A stretch of DNA of 64,000 nt from Synechococcus sp. M44_DOE_062 (GCA_015295985.1 DVDX01000014.1:62001-126000); one strand, 5' to 3'; counted from the first letter of the stretch, positions 21,742 through 30,791 are shown. Translations and numbers: made by a program. Notes: generated by a model not told the origin, from the sequence alone.

Positions 21742-22311
21742 TCAATCTGTATGCCCGATCGTTGAGGCCGAGCGGGGCCAGCGGGACAAAAGGATCGCAG
21801 CTTCCCAGCGCCGCATGTCCTGGGCAATTTGCAGGGGGGTGAGGCCGTAGCCATCCGGCTCGTCAATCTCGGAGCCATGTTCCAGCAGCAGCCGAACGAC
21901 CTCGGGGTTGCCGGACCAAGCGGCAAAATGCAGGGGAAGGCCACCGGCACCAAAGCGAGCGTTCACCTCGGCCCCTCCCTGGAGCAGGGCTTTTGTAACC
22001 TCAGGGTTGCCCAGGCGAGCGGCTTGATGTAGAGGGCTGGCTCCCCCGTAGTCCGGTCGATTGGGATCCGCCCCAGAATGAAGCAAAAGGCGGGCCTTGA
22101 GGCCACTCTCCACAAAAAACAGGGCTGTTTTGCCCCGCCCATCGACGACGTTGGCATCTTTCCCCAGCCAGAGGGCCAGTTGCAGCCGCAGCGGGTTGGC
22201 TTGGGCCAAGGCTTGTGGGTCTTCTGCCAAGGTGTGGCCGTAGAGGCCCAACCCTCCCACCACCATCAGGGATCCCAGGCCAAGGCCGACTCTCCAGAGT
22301 CTGCACCCCAT
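21742..22311 (-). CDS. Membrane-anchored or exported ankyrin-repeat protein
   Basis: 189 residues. An N-terminal hydrophobic segment (VGLGLGSLMVVGGLGLYGHTLA) acts as a signal anchor or signal peptide, followed by about 30 residues and then four ankyrin repeats (YGGASPLHQAARLGNPEVTK, AGGLPLHFAAWSGNPEVVRL, YGLTPLQIAQDM). The repeats would therefore face the periplasm or lumen. Convergent with the DHS-like gene. No partner is evident. Confidence 0.85.
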   Translation of the reverse strand: MGCRLWRVGLGLGSLMVVGGLGLYGHTLAEDPQALAQANPLRLQLALWLGKDANVVDGRGKTALFFVESGLKARLLLHSGADPNRPDYGGASPLHQAARLGNPEVTKALLQGGAEVNARFGAGGLPLHFAAWSGNPEVVRLLLEHGSEIDEPDGYGLTPLQIAQDMRRWEAAILLSRWPRSASTIGHTD

Positions 22312-22316
22312 GGTCG

Positions 22317-23132
22317 CTATTCCTCAAACGAAAGAATGACCACTCCCCGCGAGGGCAGAGCCTGGGCCGAGAGAATGAGAGGATTGCTGGCAGCAGGTTG
22401 AACGGCTGCGGCAGGAAATAAGCTCAAAAACGCCTGTAAAGTCACCAGCTCGCATTGGGAGTCGGCGGCGGCAGTGCGATACATCGTTGGAATGACCAAC
22501 TTCGGCTGCAGCGCTTCTATCGCCGCCTTGGCCCCGGCAGGATCGTAATGTTTCGGCCCGCCCCCCACCGGCACCAGCAACAGGTCGGGGCGAGAGAGCA
22601 GGATGGACTGTTCCCGCGTGATGGGCAAGGCAGCTCCCCCCAAATGCACGATGTCAATCCCAGCCATGCGCCAGCGCCAACCCACATTCACGCCAAAGCG
22701 AGGGCCACGGGGCATGCGCACTCCCTGCACGCGGATCCCATCGATCAGATAGTCTCCTGGCTGAAACAGCACCCTTGGGTTGCCGGGCACCACGTCCAAA
22801 GCGCCCTCATCCAACAAGCGGCTGCTGAGCAACACCAGATCGGCAGAAACTCGCGGGGCAGGATAGCCAGCCGTACAGCCCGCCGGACGAAACGGGTTCA
22901 CCAGAAACCGTTGGCCTTCCCCCTCGAACAAAACGCAACTGTGGTGCAGCCAAGTCAGTTGCAGCCCCTCCAAGCTCGAGCCGGGGGTAAATTCTATAGG
23001 CCCTGGGGTTGTGGGCGTTTCCGAACCTTGCACGGGAGCTGTCTGAGCGCCCACCTCGTGCCCTCTGGCCAGGTTCACGGCCATCGATCCCAGCAGCCCA
23101 GCACTGGCTTGCAAAAGCTGGCGACGCTTCAT
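22317..23132 (-). CDS. Exported MBL-fold protein with degenerate metal site
   Basis: 271 residues. The N-terminus MKRRQLLQASAGLLGSMAV has a basic start and hydrophobic core of twin-arginine or Sec type, with cleavage likely near VGAQT. The rest resembles UlaG-like metallo-beta-lactamase-fold proteins: LTWLHHSCVLFEGEGQRFLV, later DIVHLGGAALPITREQ and LVIPTMY. The HxHxDH motif that should follow the strand DLVLLSS is missing (LLSSRLLDEGALDVV), so it may not bind two metals and may not be a hydrolase. Its 5-prime end overlaps the 3-prime end of the trpG-like gene by 4 nt, so the two are translationally coupled. Confidence 0.8.
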   Translation of the reverse strand: MKRRQLLQASAGLLGSMAVNLARGHEVGAQTAPVQGSETPTTPGPIEFTPGSSLEGLQLTWLHHSCVLFEGEGQRFLVNPFRPAGCTAGYPAPRVSADLVLLSSRLLDEGALDVVPGNPRVLFQPGDYLIDGIRVQGVRMPRGPRFGVNVGWRWRMAGIDIVHLGGAALPITREQSILLSRPDLLLVPVGGGPKHYDPAGAKAAIEALQPKLVIPTMYRTAAADSQCELVTLQAFLSLFPAAAVQPAASNPLILSAQALPSRGVVILSFEE

Positions 23133-23803
23133 GAATAAAGGATCCCCGATGTAACAACGGCAACAGATTCCTGGGATACTTGCGAAGCATTGGGCTGAGC
23201 AGCAGTTGAGGCTTGGGCGCTGCGCAGGAAGTTGCTCAACAAGCGCTTGCCCTCGGCGGTCAAGATGCTCTCCGGGTGGAACTGCACGCCCTGAACATGG
23301 GGATAACGGCGGTGGCGTACCCCCATGATGATCCCATCGCTGGTTTGGGCCGTCACCTCCAGCTCGTCAGGACACGTAGAAGGCTCGATCACCAAGCTGT
23401 GGTAGCGGGTGGCCGTGAAAGGCTGGCTTAATCCCTCAAACACCCCCACCCCTCGATGGTAAATGAGCGAGGTTTTGCCGTGCATCAGCTCAGGTGCGCG
23501 CACGATCTGACCACCATAGACCTGCCCAATGCACTGGTGCCCCAGACAAACGCCCAAAATCGGCAGCTCTGGCCCCAGCTCTCGAATCAACTCCAGGGAG
23601 ATGCCGGCATCTTCTGGCCGCCCTGGCCCAGGAGAGATAACTACAGCTTGCGGCTGCATGCGGCGCAGGTCGTCAACGGAGAGCTGGTCATTGCGAAAAA
23701 CCTGTAGCTGGGCTCCCAACTCCCCCAGATACTGCACCAGGTTGTAGGTAAAGCTGTCGTAGTTGTCAATGACGACCAGCACTTCAACATCCGGCGACGG
23801 CAC
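23129..23803 (-). CDS. trpG: Anthranilate / aminodeoxychorismate synthase glutamine amidotransferase
   Basis: 224 residues from the GTG at 23803. A class I glutamine amidotransferase: VLVVIDNYDSFTYNLVQYLG at the start, nucleophile cysteine in LGVCLGHQCIGQVYGG, and the histidine-glutamate pair in GVQFHPESILT. It supplies ammonia to the TrpE or PabB subunit for tryptophan or folate; cyanobacteria often have one dual-use protein, and sequence alone does not tell TrpG from PabA. No trpE/pabB is nearby. About 30 extra C-terminal residues run into the coupled MBL-fold gene. Confidence 0.9.
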   Translation of the reverse strand: MPSPDVEVLVVIDNYDSFTYNLVQYLGELGAQLQVFRNDQLSVDDLRRMQPQAVVISPGPGRPEDAGISLELIRELGPELPILGVCLGHQCIGQVYGGQIVRAPELMHGKTSLIYHRGVGVFEGLSQPFTATRYHSLVIEPSTCPDELEVTAQTSDGIIMGVRHRRYPHVQGVQFHPESILTAEGKRLLSNFLRSAQASTAAQPNASQVSQESVAVVTSGILYS

Positions 23804-23977
23804 CTCATTTTAGCACTTGCTCAAGCTGCTGTTCTTGACCCAAAGAAGCAGAGTAGCCAGCGCTTTTTGCAGGGGAGCAGTCGACACCTCAAGAAAGCCT
23901 GTATCCTAGAAGGTACAACGCACAGACAGCGGTGGGTTGGGTGGGTTTCCAGGTTTCCCAATGCTGATTCGGATCCC

Positions 23978-26389
23978 ATGAGTGCGCTTCTCTCCCCGGC
24001 AACCGATTTGCTGGACGAGTTGCGGCAGCTTTTCCCCTTTGAGCTGGACGACTTTCAGATCCGAGCCATTCAGGTTCTGGCGGCTGGGGAATCGGTGGTG
24101 GTTTGCGCTCCCACGGGATCCGGCAAGACCCTGATTGGAGAATATGCCATCTATCGAGCCCTCTCCCAGGGCAAGCGGGTTTTCTATACAACCCCTCTGA
24201 AGGCCCTCTCCAACCAAAAGTTCCGGGATTTTGGCCAGCAATTCGGCCCGGAACGGGTTGGCCTGCTCACCGGCGATATTTCCATCAACCGGGATGCACC
24301 GGTCTTGGTGATGACCACCGAGATCTTCCGCAACATGCTCTACGGCACGCCGATATCCTTGGCGGTACAAAGGTATGCCTACGGCGAACGCGATGACGAC
24401 GGCACAGAATTCTCAGAGGGCGAGGTGGATCCCTTGCGGGATCTGCAGGCAGTGATCTTGGATGAATGCCATTACATGAATGACCAGCAGCGGGGCACCG
24501 TCTGGGAAGAGGCGATCATCTACTGCCCCCCCACGATCCAGCTCATTGCCCTTTCTGCCACCCTGGCCAACAGTGACCAGCTCACCGATTGGATGAACCA
24601 GGTGCATGGCCCCACCCATTTGATTGACTCCAACCATCGCCCTGTACCGCTGCAGTTTCACTTTGCCAATCACAAGGGGTTATTTCCGCTGCTGGAACAA
24701 ACGGAGTCGGGGCAGTGGGTTCGTAATCGCCGCTTGAAAAGCAAACGGCCCAACTCTCACGAGCCCTCCTGGGCAGGGGTGCCGGACATAGCGCAGGTGT
24801 TGGAAAACTTGCGCCAGCGGGACATGCTGCCAGCCATCTACTTCATCTTCAGTCGCAAAGGCTGCGACATGGCTGTGGCCAGCGTAAGGGATCTGGACTT
24901 GGTAGCCAACGAGGAAGAACGGCAGCAGTTGGCTGAGCAGATCGACCGCTTTTGTCGAGAAACGCCGGAAGCTGTCCGCCGAGATCAGTTGGACGCGCTG
25001 TACCGGGGCATTGCCGCTCACCATGCCGGCATGTTGCCGGCTTGGAAGGGGCTGGTGGAGCATCTGTTTCAGCAGGGATTGGTGAAGCTGGTCTTTGCCA
25101 CCGAGACTTTGGCCGCTGGGATCAACATGCCTGCCCGAACCACAGTGATCTCTTCCCTTTCCAAGCGCACCGACACGGGCCACCGCCTCTTGACCGCCTC
25201 TGAGTTCATGCAAATGTCGGGCCGAGCTGGACGGCGGGGCAAGGACATCATCGGCCATGTGGTGACGGTGCAATCTCCCTTTGAGGGAGCCCAAGAAGCT
25301 GCACGGCTGGCCACCTCTGGAGCGGATCCCTTAGTAAGCCAGTTTACCCCCACCTATGGCATGGTGCTAAACCTGCTGCAGAAGCACTCTTTGGAAGCAG
25401 CACGGGATCTGATCAACCGCAGCTTTGGTCAGTATTTGCTCTCGTTGCAAAAGTTGCCCGAGCAACAGGAAATCCAGCACACACGCGCCGAGCTGGAAGA
25501 GATCGATCGTATCTTGGCAAACATTTCCGACGAAGACATTGCCCGCTATGAGAAGATGCAGGCACAACGGCGGGAAGAACGGCGCATTTTGCGCTACTTG
25601 CTCAAACAACAGGAGGCCGAGCCGGATCCCACCTTGCGTCTGTTGGCCTTTCCCCACATCCAAGCCCAAGAGGAAAAAATCCGCGCCCTAGAAACCCAAA
25701 TCCGAGAGAATCCCGCTCACCAAGTGGGGAAAAAGTTGCTGGGTTTGCGGGAAAAACGACAGCGCTTGCGCAAGCGCCTGGAGCACCTGGAGCGGCAAAG
25801 CGATTCCGTACAGGAGTTGCGCTGGCAGCAATTTATGGCCTTGGTGGGGGTGTTGCAGGATTTCGACTGTCTGCAAGGATATCAACCTACCGACAGTGGA
25901 GAGGTGGTGGCTGCGCTGCGGGGGGATAACGAGCTCTGGCTGGCGCTGGCTCTGCTCTCCGGCGAATGTCAGGGCTGTGCTCCCCACCATTTGGCCGGAG
26001 TTGTAGCGGCCTTGGTTTCAGAGTCTCCCCGTTCAGGTACCTACAGCCGGCTGCGCACCTCGGGACTGGTGGAAGATGTGCTGCACGGGTTACGGGGTTT
26101 ACGGCGGCAACTGTTCCGCAGCCAACGCCAACACCAGGTGTTTCATGTGCCGATTGGGTTTGAGCCCAGCTTGGCCGGGATCGTCGAACATTGGGCTCAA
26201 GGGATCCCTTGGGAGACCCTGGAAGCCAGCACCAACCTGGATGCCGGAGACTTGGTGCGCCTGATCCGCCGTACGCTGGATTTGCTTTCTCAGATCCCTT
26301 ATGTCCCCCATCTGCCGGCAGACTTACGGGAAAATGCCCGTCAAGCCCAAAAAATGCTGGATCGCTTCCCGGTGAGCGAGTTGATCTAG
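23978..26389 (+). CDS. Ski2/Mtr4-like DEAD/DEAH-box RNA helicase
   Basis: 803 residues from the ATG at 23978 (MSALLSPATDLLDELRQLFP). Superfamily 2 helicase motifs: Walker A near residue 43 (APTGSGKTLIGEYA), the DECH box near residue 162 (ILDECHYMND), SATLAN, then the C-terminal helicase domain with FATETLAAGINMPARTT and QMSGRAGRRG. A C-terminal rRNA-processing-arch-like and DSHCT-type helical region follows, rich in coiled-coil residues (EIDRILANISDEDIARYEKM). Plants and cyanobacteria share this family (ISE2-like); the likely role is RNA unwinding in processing or decay. Not in an obvious operon. Confidence 0.9.
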   Translation: MSALLSPATDLLDELRQLFPFELDDFQIRAIQVLAAGESVVVCAPTGSGKTLIGEYAIYRALSQGKRVFYTTPLKALSNQKFRDFGQQFGPERVGLLTGDISINRDAPVLVMTTEIFRNMLYGTPISLAVQRYAYGERDDDGTEFSEGEVDPLRDLQAVILDECHYMNDQQRGTVWEEAIIYCPPTIQLIALSATLANSDQLTDWMNQVHGPTHLIDSNHRPVPLQFHFANHKGLFPLLEQTESGQWVRNRRLKSKRPNSHEPSWAGVPDIAQVLENLRQRDMLPAIYFIFSRKGCDMAVASVRDLDLVANEEERQQLAEQIDRFCRETPEAVRRDQLDALYRGIAAHHAGMLPAWKGLVEHLFQQGLVKLVFATETLAAGINMPARTTVISSLSKRTDTGHRLLTASEFMQMSGRAGRRGKDIIGHVVTVQSPFEGAQEAARLATSGADPLVSQFTPTYGMVLNLLQKHSLEAARDLINRSFGQYLLSLQKLPEQQEIQHTRAELEEIDRILANISDEDIARYEKMQAQRREERRILRYLLKQQEAEPDPTLRLLAFPHIQAQEEKIRALETQIRENPAHQVGKKLLGLREKRQRLRKRLEHLERQSDSVQELRWQQFMALVGVLQDFDCLQGYQPTDSGEVVAALRGDNELWLALALLSGECQGCAPHHLAGVVAALVSESPRSGTYSRLRTSGLVEDVLHGLRGLRRQLFRSQRQHQVFHVPIGFEPSLAGIVEHWAQGIPWETLEASTNLDAGDLVRLIRRTLDLLSQIPYVPHLPADLRENARQAQKMLDRFPVSELI

Positions 26390-26429
26390 CCAGCTCAGAC
26401 CGTTTGCTGTTCAGTGAGGTTGTAGCTCT

Positions 26430-26789
26430 ATGACGCCTGCCGGTGAACCCACCCTCAGGGATGTGTTGAGTGTTATTGAAGAGATCCGGCAAGATGTGGA
26501 AGGACTTCGACAGAATGTAGAGGAAATCCGACAAGATGTGGAAGGACTCCGGCAGGATGTCTCCAGAACCAACGAGCGGCTAGAAGCCCTGGCAGCCGAT
26601 CAAGCAAAGCGCTGGACTGAGCAGGAAAGACGTTGGGCTGAGCAGGGGATAGAAAACCGGGTAATCCTAGAACGAATTGACACCTACCAAAAGGCTAGCG
26701 CCCAAGTGGTTAACCTGGCGTTTGCCTTGATTGGGGCTGCTACCGTAGCTCTTGTCGGCATCGTCCTACGGCTGGCCGTTAGCCTATAG
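26430..26789 (+). CDS. Small coiled-coil protein with C-terminal membrane helix
   Basis: 119 residues. Residues 12-45 contain a nearly exact duplication of EEIRQDVEGLRQNV (second copy ends QDV), encoded by an imperfect 42-bp tandem repeat. The coiled coil continues to about residue 85 and a single hydrophobic segment closes the protein (LAFALIGAATVALVGIVLRL), a tail anchor. Such DUF1640/Bdr-like proteins vary in repeat number between strains. Function unknown. Confidence 0.7.
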   Translation: MTPAGEPTLRDVLSVIEEIRQDVEGLRQNVEEIRQDVEGLRQDVSRTNERLEALAADQAKRWTEQERRWAEQGIENRVILERIDTYQKASAQVVNLAFALIGAATVALVGIVLRLAVSL

Positions 26790-27053
26790 TCGGCTGGTTC
26801 AGCAAAAACTTCAGCAGGCTGGATGGCCTTACCCTACCTCTCTGTCCGGCAATTGGTAGGGCTTGTCCTTGGGCTTAGCACCCCTGATCGCCAACTCTGC
26901 CAGAGGCATGTCCCGCCCCGTCTGTTGTGTCCATCATCATGTCCCACTTTGGCGTGGATTGCAGTGGGTTTCCCCGGCCTTTCGTGGACACCCAAAAGCC
27001 CAGAAGCTTTGCTGGGTAAGAGCTTTCTAGACTTTGGAAGATGTTATTGAAGA
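26790..27053. other. Spacer with nested inverted repeats
   Basis: No gene seen. GTGTCCA (26927-26933) pairs with TGGACAC (26995-27001), and inside this CCCACT (26943-26948) pairs with AGTGGG (26963-26968). The structure could be a decayed miniature element or a folded RNA 3-prime of the minus-strand tRNA-Ser. No transposase is nearby. Confidence 0.35.
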
Positions 27054-27138
27054 CGGAGAGAGTGGGATTCGAACCCACGGTGAGTTGCCCCACACAGCAT
27101 TTCCAGTGCTGCGCCTTCGACCACTCGGCCATCTCTCC
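27054..27138 (-). tRNA. tRNA-Ser (GGA)
   Basis: Reads GGAGAGATGGCCGAGTGGTC at its 5-prime end and closes with TCTCTCC plus discriminator G, giving a seven-pair acceptor stem. The anticodon loop contains GGA (CTGGAAA). A long variable arm (TGTGGGGCAACTCACC) is typical of serine tRNAs, and the T-loop GGTTCGAATCC is present. CCA is not encoded. Confidence 0.97.
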
Positions 27139-27210
27139 AGATTGAGAATAGGGGCGACTTTCCAGGGGGAGCCAAAAAGTCAGCTTTGTGATCCTAGCAA
27201 AGGATGGAAG

Positions 27211-27636
27211 CTACAAAGCGGATCCTTTGGGATCCCCAGGCCAAAACATTTGCAGCAGCACTTCCCGGCGAGAGCACCGCCAGTAGTCAATATGGGATCC
27301 GATCAACCCCGTCTCATTGATCTGCATTTCTGTCCAGCCGGGGATGCACAGGCGGGGACGCCAAGGCAAAGCCAAAGAACCCCTTAGGATCCACTCGGTG
27401 CGGATCTGGCTGCCGGTTTGTCGAATATCCTGCAGCTCGAGACGGATATCCTCTATCCAACGCCCTATCCCCTCGATCATGCGGCGATAGCGATCCAAGC
27501 CGCGAAACTCGTTGAGGGGATCCCGGAAGTAAACCTGCGGGTCGTAGATTGCATAGGTCTGATCCCGCGGAAAGCGAGCATAATCTGCCTGCAAGATGGC
27601 CACCAGATCCGGCGAGGCTTGGCAAGGAAGGCTCAT
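27211..27636 (-). CDS. DUF2358 protein (SnoaL-like fold)
   Basis: 141 residues from the ATG at 27636, which overlaps the stop of the upstream MBL-fold gene as ATGA, so the two are translationally coupled. The product shows the DUF2358 pattern: LQADYARFPRDQTYAIYDPQ, YFRDPLNEFRGLDRYRRMI, and a tryptophan-rich beta-sheet half (RTEWILRGSLALPWRPRL, IDYWRCSRREVL). The fold is NTF2/SnoaL-like and the family is shared by cyanobacteria and plastids. Biochemical role unknown. Confidence 0.85.
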   Translation of the reverse strand: MSLPCQASPDLVAILQADYARFPRDQTYAIYDPQVYFRDPLNEFRGLDRYRRMIEGIGRWIEDIRLELQDIRQTGSQIRTEWILRGSLALPWRPRLCIPGWTEMQINETGLIGSHIDYWRCSRREVLLQMFWPGDPKGSAL

Positions 27637-28430
27637 GGCTTGGCTGCAACAGAAAGAGACACCGTTTCTCCGGGGGCGGGGCAACACAACCGGATAGATT
27701 GGGACATGGCGGCATTTAGGGCTGCCAGCTTTTCTCGAAACTCCTGCAGGCTGCCCAAGGGGCGGATCTGGGCGGCAAACCAGCCGTGGTAGTCCACCTC
27801 TCCCATCGCGGTTGGGATCACCTGCTGGGGGCGCAGGGCTGCCACCACCTCTAAAGACCGCTCCGGCCCCATGATCACTTCTCCTAAGAGGGGGAAGATT
27901 TGCCCCACCACTGGGATCAACAGGGTATGGATAGGGCCAAACTCCTGCTGCAGCCGCGGGCGGACATCCGGCTGGGACAGATGCGGCTCGTAGTAAAGCC
28001 GTGTCTGGGAGGACACCTCTTCCAGCAGATAGCCCAGCTCACGGACAGGCCCTAGGGGCGCACCGGGAATGGCCGTGACGCGCAGATCTCCCCACTGAGC
28101 GGACTGCCAGGGATCCAGAGCTTGAACTGTTGCAAATCCCAGACTCTTCACGACTCTGGCCGCAGCCGGCGAAGCCAAAACGGGGATCTGCTTATCCAAG
28201 CGCTGCAGCGTTGGCGGGTGGCAGTGATCCGGCTGGGCTTGGCTGAGGAGGATCCCGTCAATTTTGGGCAGGGTCTCTGGCGTAAAGGGGGGTGGCTGGC
28301 GGTGCTCCAGGCGGATGAACCAGGGGATCCCCAGAAACACCAAAGGATCCACCAGCCACGGATCCAGCAGGAAGGTTTGCTCCTGGGTGTGGATGAGCCA
28401 ACTGTTGAGGTCGATGCGGGTCAGTCTCAT
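27633..28430 (-). CDS. MBL-fold protein, plant/cyanobacterial type
   Basis: 265 residues, no signal peptide. A metallo-beta-lactamase fold is indicated by LTRIDLNSWLIHTQEQTFLL, the central GILLSQAQPDHCHPPTLQRL and IPGAPLGPVRELGYLL. The usual HxHxDH is altered to QxQxDH, with an extra histidine two residues later (DHCH). Related plant and cyanobacterial proteins share SQ..DHCH, so this appears to be a subfamily trait rather than decay. Substrate unknown. Coupled to the DUF2358 gene and 15 bp downstream of tldE. Confidence 0.85.
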   Translation of the reverse strand: MRLTRIDLNSWLIHTQEQTFLLDPWLVDPLVFLGIPWFIRLEHRQPPPFTPETLPKIDGILLSQAQPDHCHPPTLQRLDKQIPVLASPAAARVVKSLGFATVQALDPWQSAQWGDLRVTAIPGAPLGPVRELGYLLEEVSSQTRLYYEPHLSQPDVRPRLQQEFGPIHTLLIPVVGQIFPLLGEVIMGPERSLEVVAALRPQQVIPTAMGEVDYHGWFAAQIRPLGSLQEFREKLAALNAAMSQSIRLCCPAPGETVSLSVAAKP

Positions 28431-28445
28431 GAGTTGGAAGGGAGA

Positions 28446-29792
28446 TTATTGGCCGGTAATGGAGAGATCGGCAACCCAGATGCGGGGACACAGTCCACCC
28501 GGTGTGATTTGGGGCTCGGGCTCGACGTAGAAAATCGACTTCAACAGCTCCAGGAAGTCTCCGGCCACTGTGGCGGCTTCGATGCTGATGCGTTCTCCTT
28601 GGCGCACCCACCACCCTTGAAACGGCAGCGAGAAGGATCCCTGGAGAGGCTTAACGCCGGCATGGAGAGCTTGCAGCTCATCGATCCAAACCACATTTTC
28701 AGCCGTAGCCAAGTCATGGGTGCTCTCCGGCGGTGCCCCGGCAAACACATGGTAGTAGTGGGCGGCAACCGTGACCTTGGCACCGATGTTGGCGTGGCCT
28801 GTGGGCTTGGCTCCCAAGCGCTTGGCTGTACCGGCGCTGTGCAAAAAGTGGGTCAAGACCCCATTGGTGATGAGGGGGACGCGGCGGGTGGGGGTGCCTT
28901 CGCCATCAAAGCTGATGGCTCCCACATTGGTCGGGTGTAGGGCATCATCACACACCGATAGGAGAGGTGAGGCAATGGTCTTACCTAGGGATTCTGGGGT
29001 GGACAGGCTTTGGTTGTCCAAAATGTTTTGGGCATTGAACACATTGGAGAAGGCCCCCAACAAACTCAAAAAGGCTTCCCCGGAAAAGACCACCGTGTAT
29101 TTTCCAGAAGGGATCCGCTCGTACTCCAGATGGCTGATCAATTTCTCAGCAGCTTCCTGTACACAACCCTGGATGTCCAACTCATCCAAGCTGCGGGCCA
29201 CTCGCATGGCTCCGGCACTGCGGGGTTTGCGTCCTTCCTGCTCTGCCTTGCTGTAGAGAAAAACTGAAGCAAGGGTATGCTCCTCTTGTCGTAGGGCTTG
29301 GTGGCTGTTGAGGTAAAAGCGGTTGATTTGCCGCTGCGCTAGGCCGTTGTAGGGCACCCCCTGAATGGCAGGATGGGATCCCAGCAGTGCCTTTTCAGCA
29401 GCCACCAACTGTTCCAACAAGTCGCCAGCCAAAGCCAACGGCCCTTTGTCGTTACAAGGCTGGGCAATGGGCAGAGTGGCTTCTGGGCTGAATTGAGGGG
29501 CGTGTTCCCGCACACCAAAATGGCTGGCTTCAAAGGCCGTTTGTAGGGCCAGTTCCAGCCCCACCTCGTCTACATCGGTGGTAGAGGTCACTCCCACCTG
29601 CCCTTGGTCGTTCCAGGCCCGCACCGTCACGCTGCAGCGGTGGGAAGCCTTGACCTGGCGGGGCTCCCCATGATCCACTTGCACGCTGGTTTCGTCCACT
29701 TGAGCCCCGTAGAGATCAAACTGAGGGATCCCCAACCGCCGGGCACAGCTTTGTGCCTGTTCTGCCAACGCCTCCACTTGCACCATTGCCAC
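28446..29792 (-). CDS. pmbA: TldE/PmbA-like subunit of the TldD/E protease
   Basis: 448 residues. The TldD/PmbA family protein without the zinc motif, which pairs with TldD to make a heterodimeric metallopeptidase that digests unfolded peptides and matures some peptide natural products. Recognisable segments include VRAWNDQGQVGVTSTTDVDE in the N-terminal domain and GHANIGAKVTVAA in the C-terminal domain. The partner tldD is about 1 kb upstream on the same strand, with one unrelated gene between them. Also called tldE. Confidence 0.88.
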   Translation of the reverse strand: MAMVQVEALAEQAQSCARRLGIPQFDLYGAQVDETSVQVDHGEPRQVKASHRCSVTVRAWNDQGQVGVTSTTDVDEVGLELALQTAFEASHFGVREHAPQFSPEATLPIAQPCNDKGPLALAGDLLEQLVAAEKALLGSHPAIQGVPYNGLAQRQINRFYLNSHQALRQEEHTLASVFLYSKAEQEGRKPRSAGAMRVARSLDELDIQGCVQEAAEKLISHLEYERIPSGKYTVVFSGEAFLSLLGAFSNVFNAQNILDNQSLSTPESLGKTIASPLLSVCDDALHPTNVGAISFDGEGTPTRRVPLITNGVLTHFLHSAGTAKRLGAKPTGHANIGAKVTVAAHYYHVFAGAPPESTHDLATAENVVWIDELQALHAGVKPLQGSFSLPFQGWWVRQGERISIEAATVAGDFLELLKSIFYVEPEPQITPGGLCPRIWVADLSITGQ

Positions 29793-29822
29793 TCCCTAAG
29801 TTCCTATTGCCATCCAGTGCCT

Positions 29823-30755
29823 CTACTGACGGGCCAGCCAGGCAGTTAAATCCTCCAAGCTGTTGAAGTCCAACAGAGCTTCCCCCAGCGCCTCCAGTTG
29901 TGACCTTGACAAAGCCCAAATCTTATTCTCAAGGGCTGGGTCAAGGGATCCCAACTTCCGCCTGAGCAGCCGCAAAACCAGCGTTGCTTCTCCGTGTTGT
30001 AGTCCCTGCTGCAATCCCTGTTGTAATCCCTGTTGCAATCCCTGTTGTAATCCTTGCTGTAACCCTTGTTGCAGGCCCAGTTGTAGTCCTTCTTTGCGCC
30101 CTTCTTCCAGCCCCTCTCGCAGAGCTTCTGCCCGCCACTCTTGGTAAATCGCGGATTCTCTCATATCCAAAGACCTCATGATCTGCCGAATCAAACCCCG
30201 ATCCAATGCTAGTCCCGCCAAGACGGCTGTTGCGGCTGCCAATTCCCTTCTCTCACTGGGGTCTGCCAAGCCCTCTAGCTCACTGACCACCTCTCGCAAG
30301 GTTTCTGCTGGATCTTCCACCTGGCTCAGAACCCGAAACGGTAGCAGGGCTTGCCAATCCGCTCCGGTCGTCAAAGGGCATTCCCACAGGCGGACAACAT
30401 CAAACTCATGGCTCAGCCTCTCTAGACGAAAAGAGGTCTGGAAGACTCGCTCCGACCCCGTTTTGCGCAGGTAAATGACCACCTGCCGCACCGATAGGTG
30501 AGGATATCTCCGATAGAGTCGTAGGCGATAGTCGGTCATGCGAAACGGGATCCCCGGATCAGGATCCGTTTGAAATTCCAGGTGCAAAATGCTCTGCTGG
30601 ATCCCTAACAGAATTACAGAATCTGCCCGCACAGGCTCCTCTAACAGTTCCGTGGGCAGCATCTGTACCGGTGGAGCTACTTCCCCCATTAGCCAGCGGG
30701 CAAACTGCTCTGGGAAACGCTCGGCCAGATATTTGCAGACGTTGTCATAGGCCAT
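29823..30755 (-). CDS. Rpn-family PD-(D/E)XK nuclease with QQGL repeats
   Basis: 310 residues. The N-terminal two thirds is the Rpn/transposase-like nuclease family (MAYDNVCKYLAERFPEQFAR; active-site strand LHLEFQTDPD, with the E-x-Q form of PD-(D/E)XK; then YPHLSVRQVVIYL). Around residues 218-255 lie an EGLEEGRKEGL stretch and seven or so tandem QQGL units, then a DUF4351-like helical C-terminus (LRLLRRKLGSLDPALENKI). Family members cut DNA and are linked to recombination; cyanobacterial ones are often multicopy. It sits between tldD and pmbA, 38 and 31 bp from each. Confidence 0.85.
   Translation of the reverse strand: MAYDNVCKYLAERFPEQFARWLMGEVAPPVQMLPTELLEEPVRADSVILLGIQQSILHLEFQTDPDPGIPFRMTDYRLRLYRRYPHLSVRQVVIYLRKTGSERVFQTSFRLERLSHEFDVVRLWECPLTTGADWQALLPFRVLSQVEDPAETLREVVSELEGLADPSERRELAAATAVLAGLALDRGLIRQIMRSLDMRESAIYQEWRAEALREGLEEGRKEGLQLGLQQGLQQGLQQGLQQGLQQGLQQGLQHGEATLVLRLLRRKLGSLDPALENKIWALSRSQLEALGEALLDFNSLEDLTAWLARQ
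29996..30090. repeat. 12-bp tandem repeat within the Rpn-type gene
   Basis: Units of the type TTGTAATCCCTG / TTGCAATCCCTG repeat about seven times in frame and encode QQGL. Perfectly in-frame 12-bp units can change copy number without disrupting the gene. Confidence 0.85.
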
Positions 30756-30791
30756 ATTTCTTGTTTTGTATCGTCAAGGGATCCCTGCCGA

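Noticed and set aside
29996-30090. Tandem 12-bp units as a possible CRISPR array
   Set aside because: No spacers; the units are contiguous and in frame with the Rpn-type gene.
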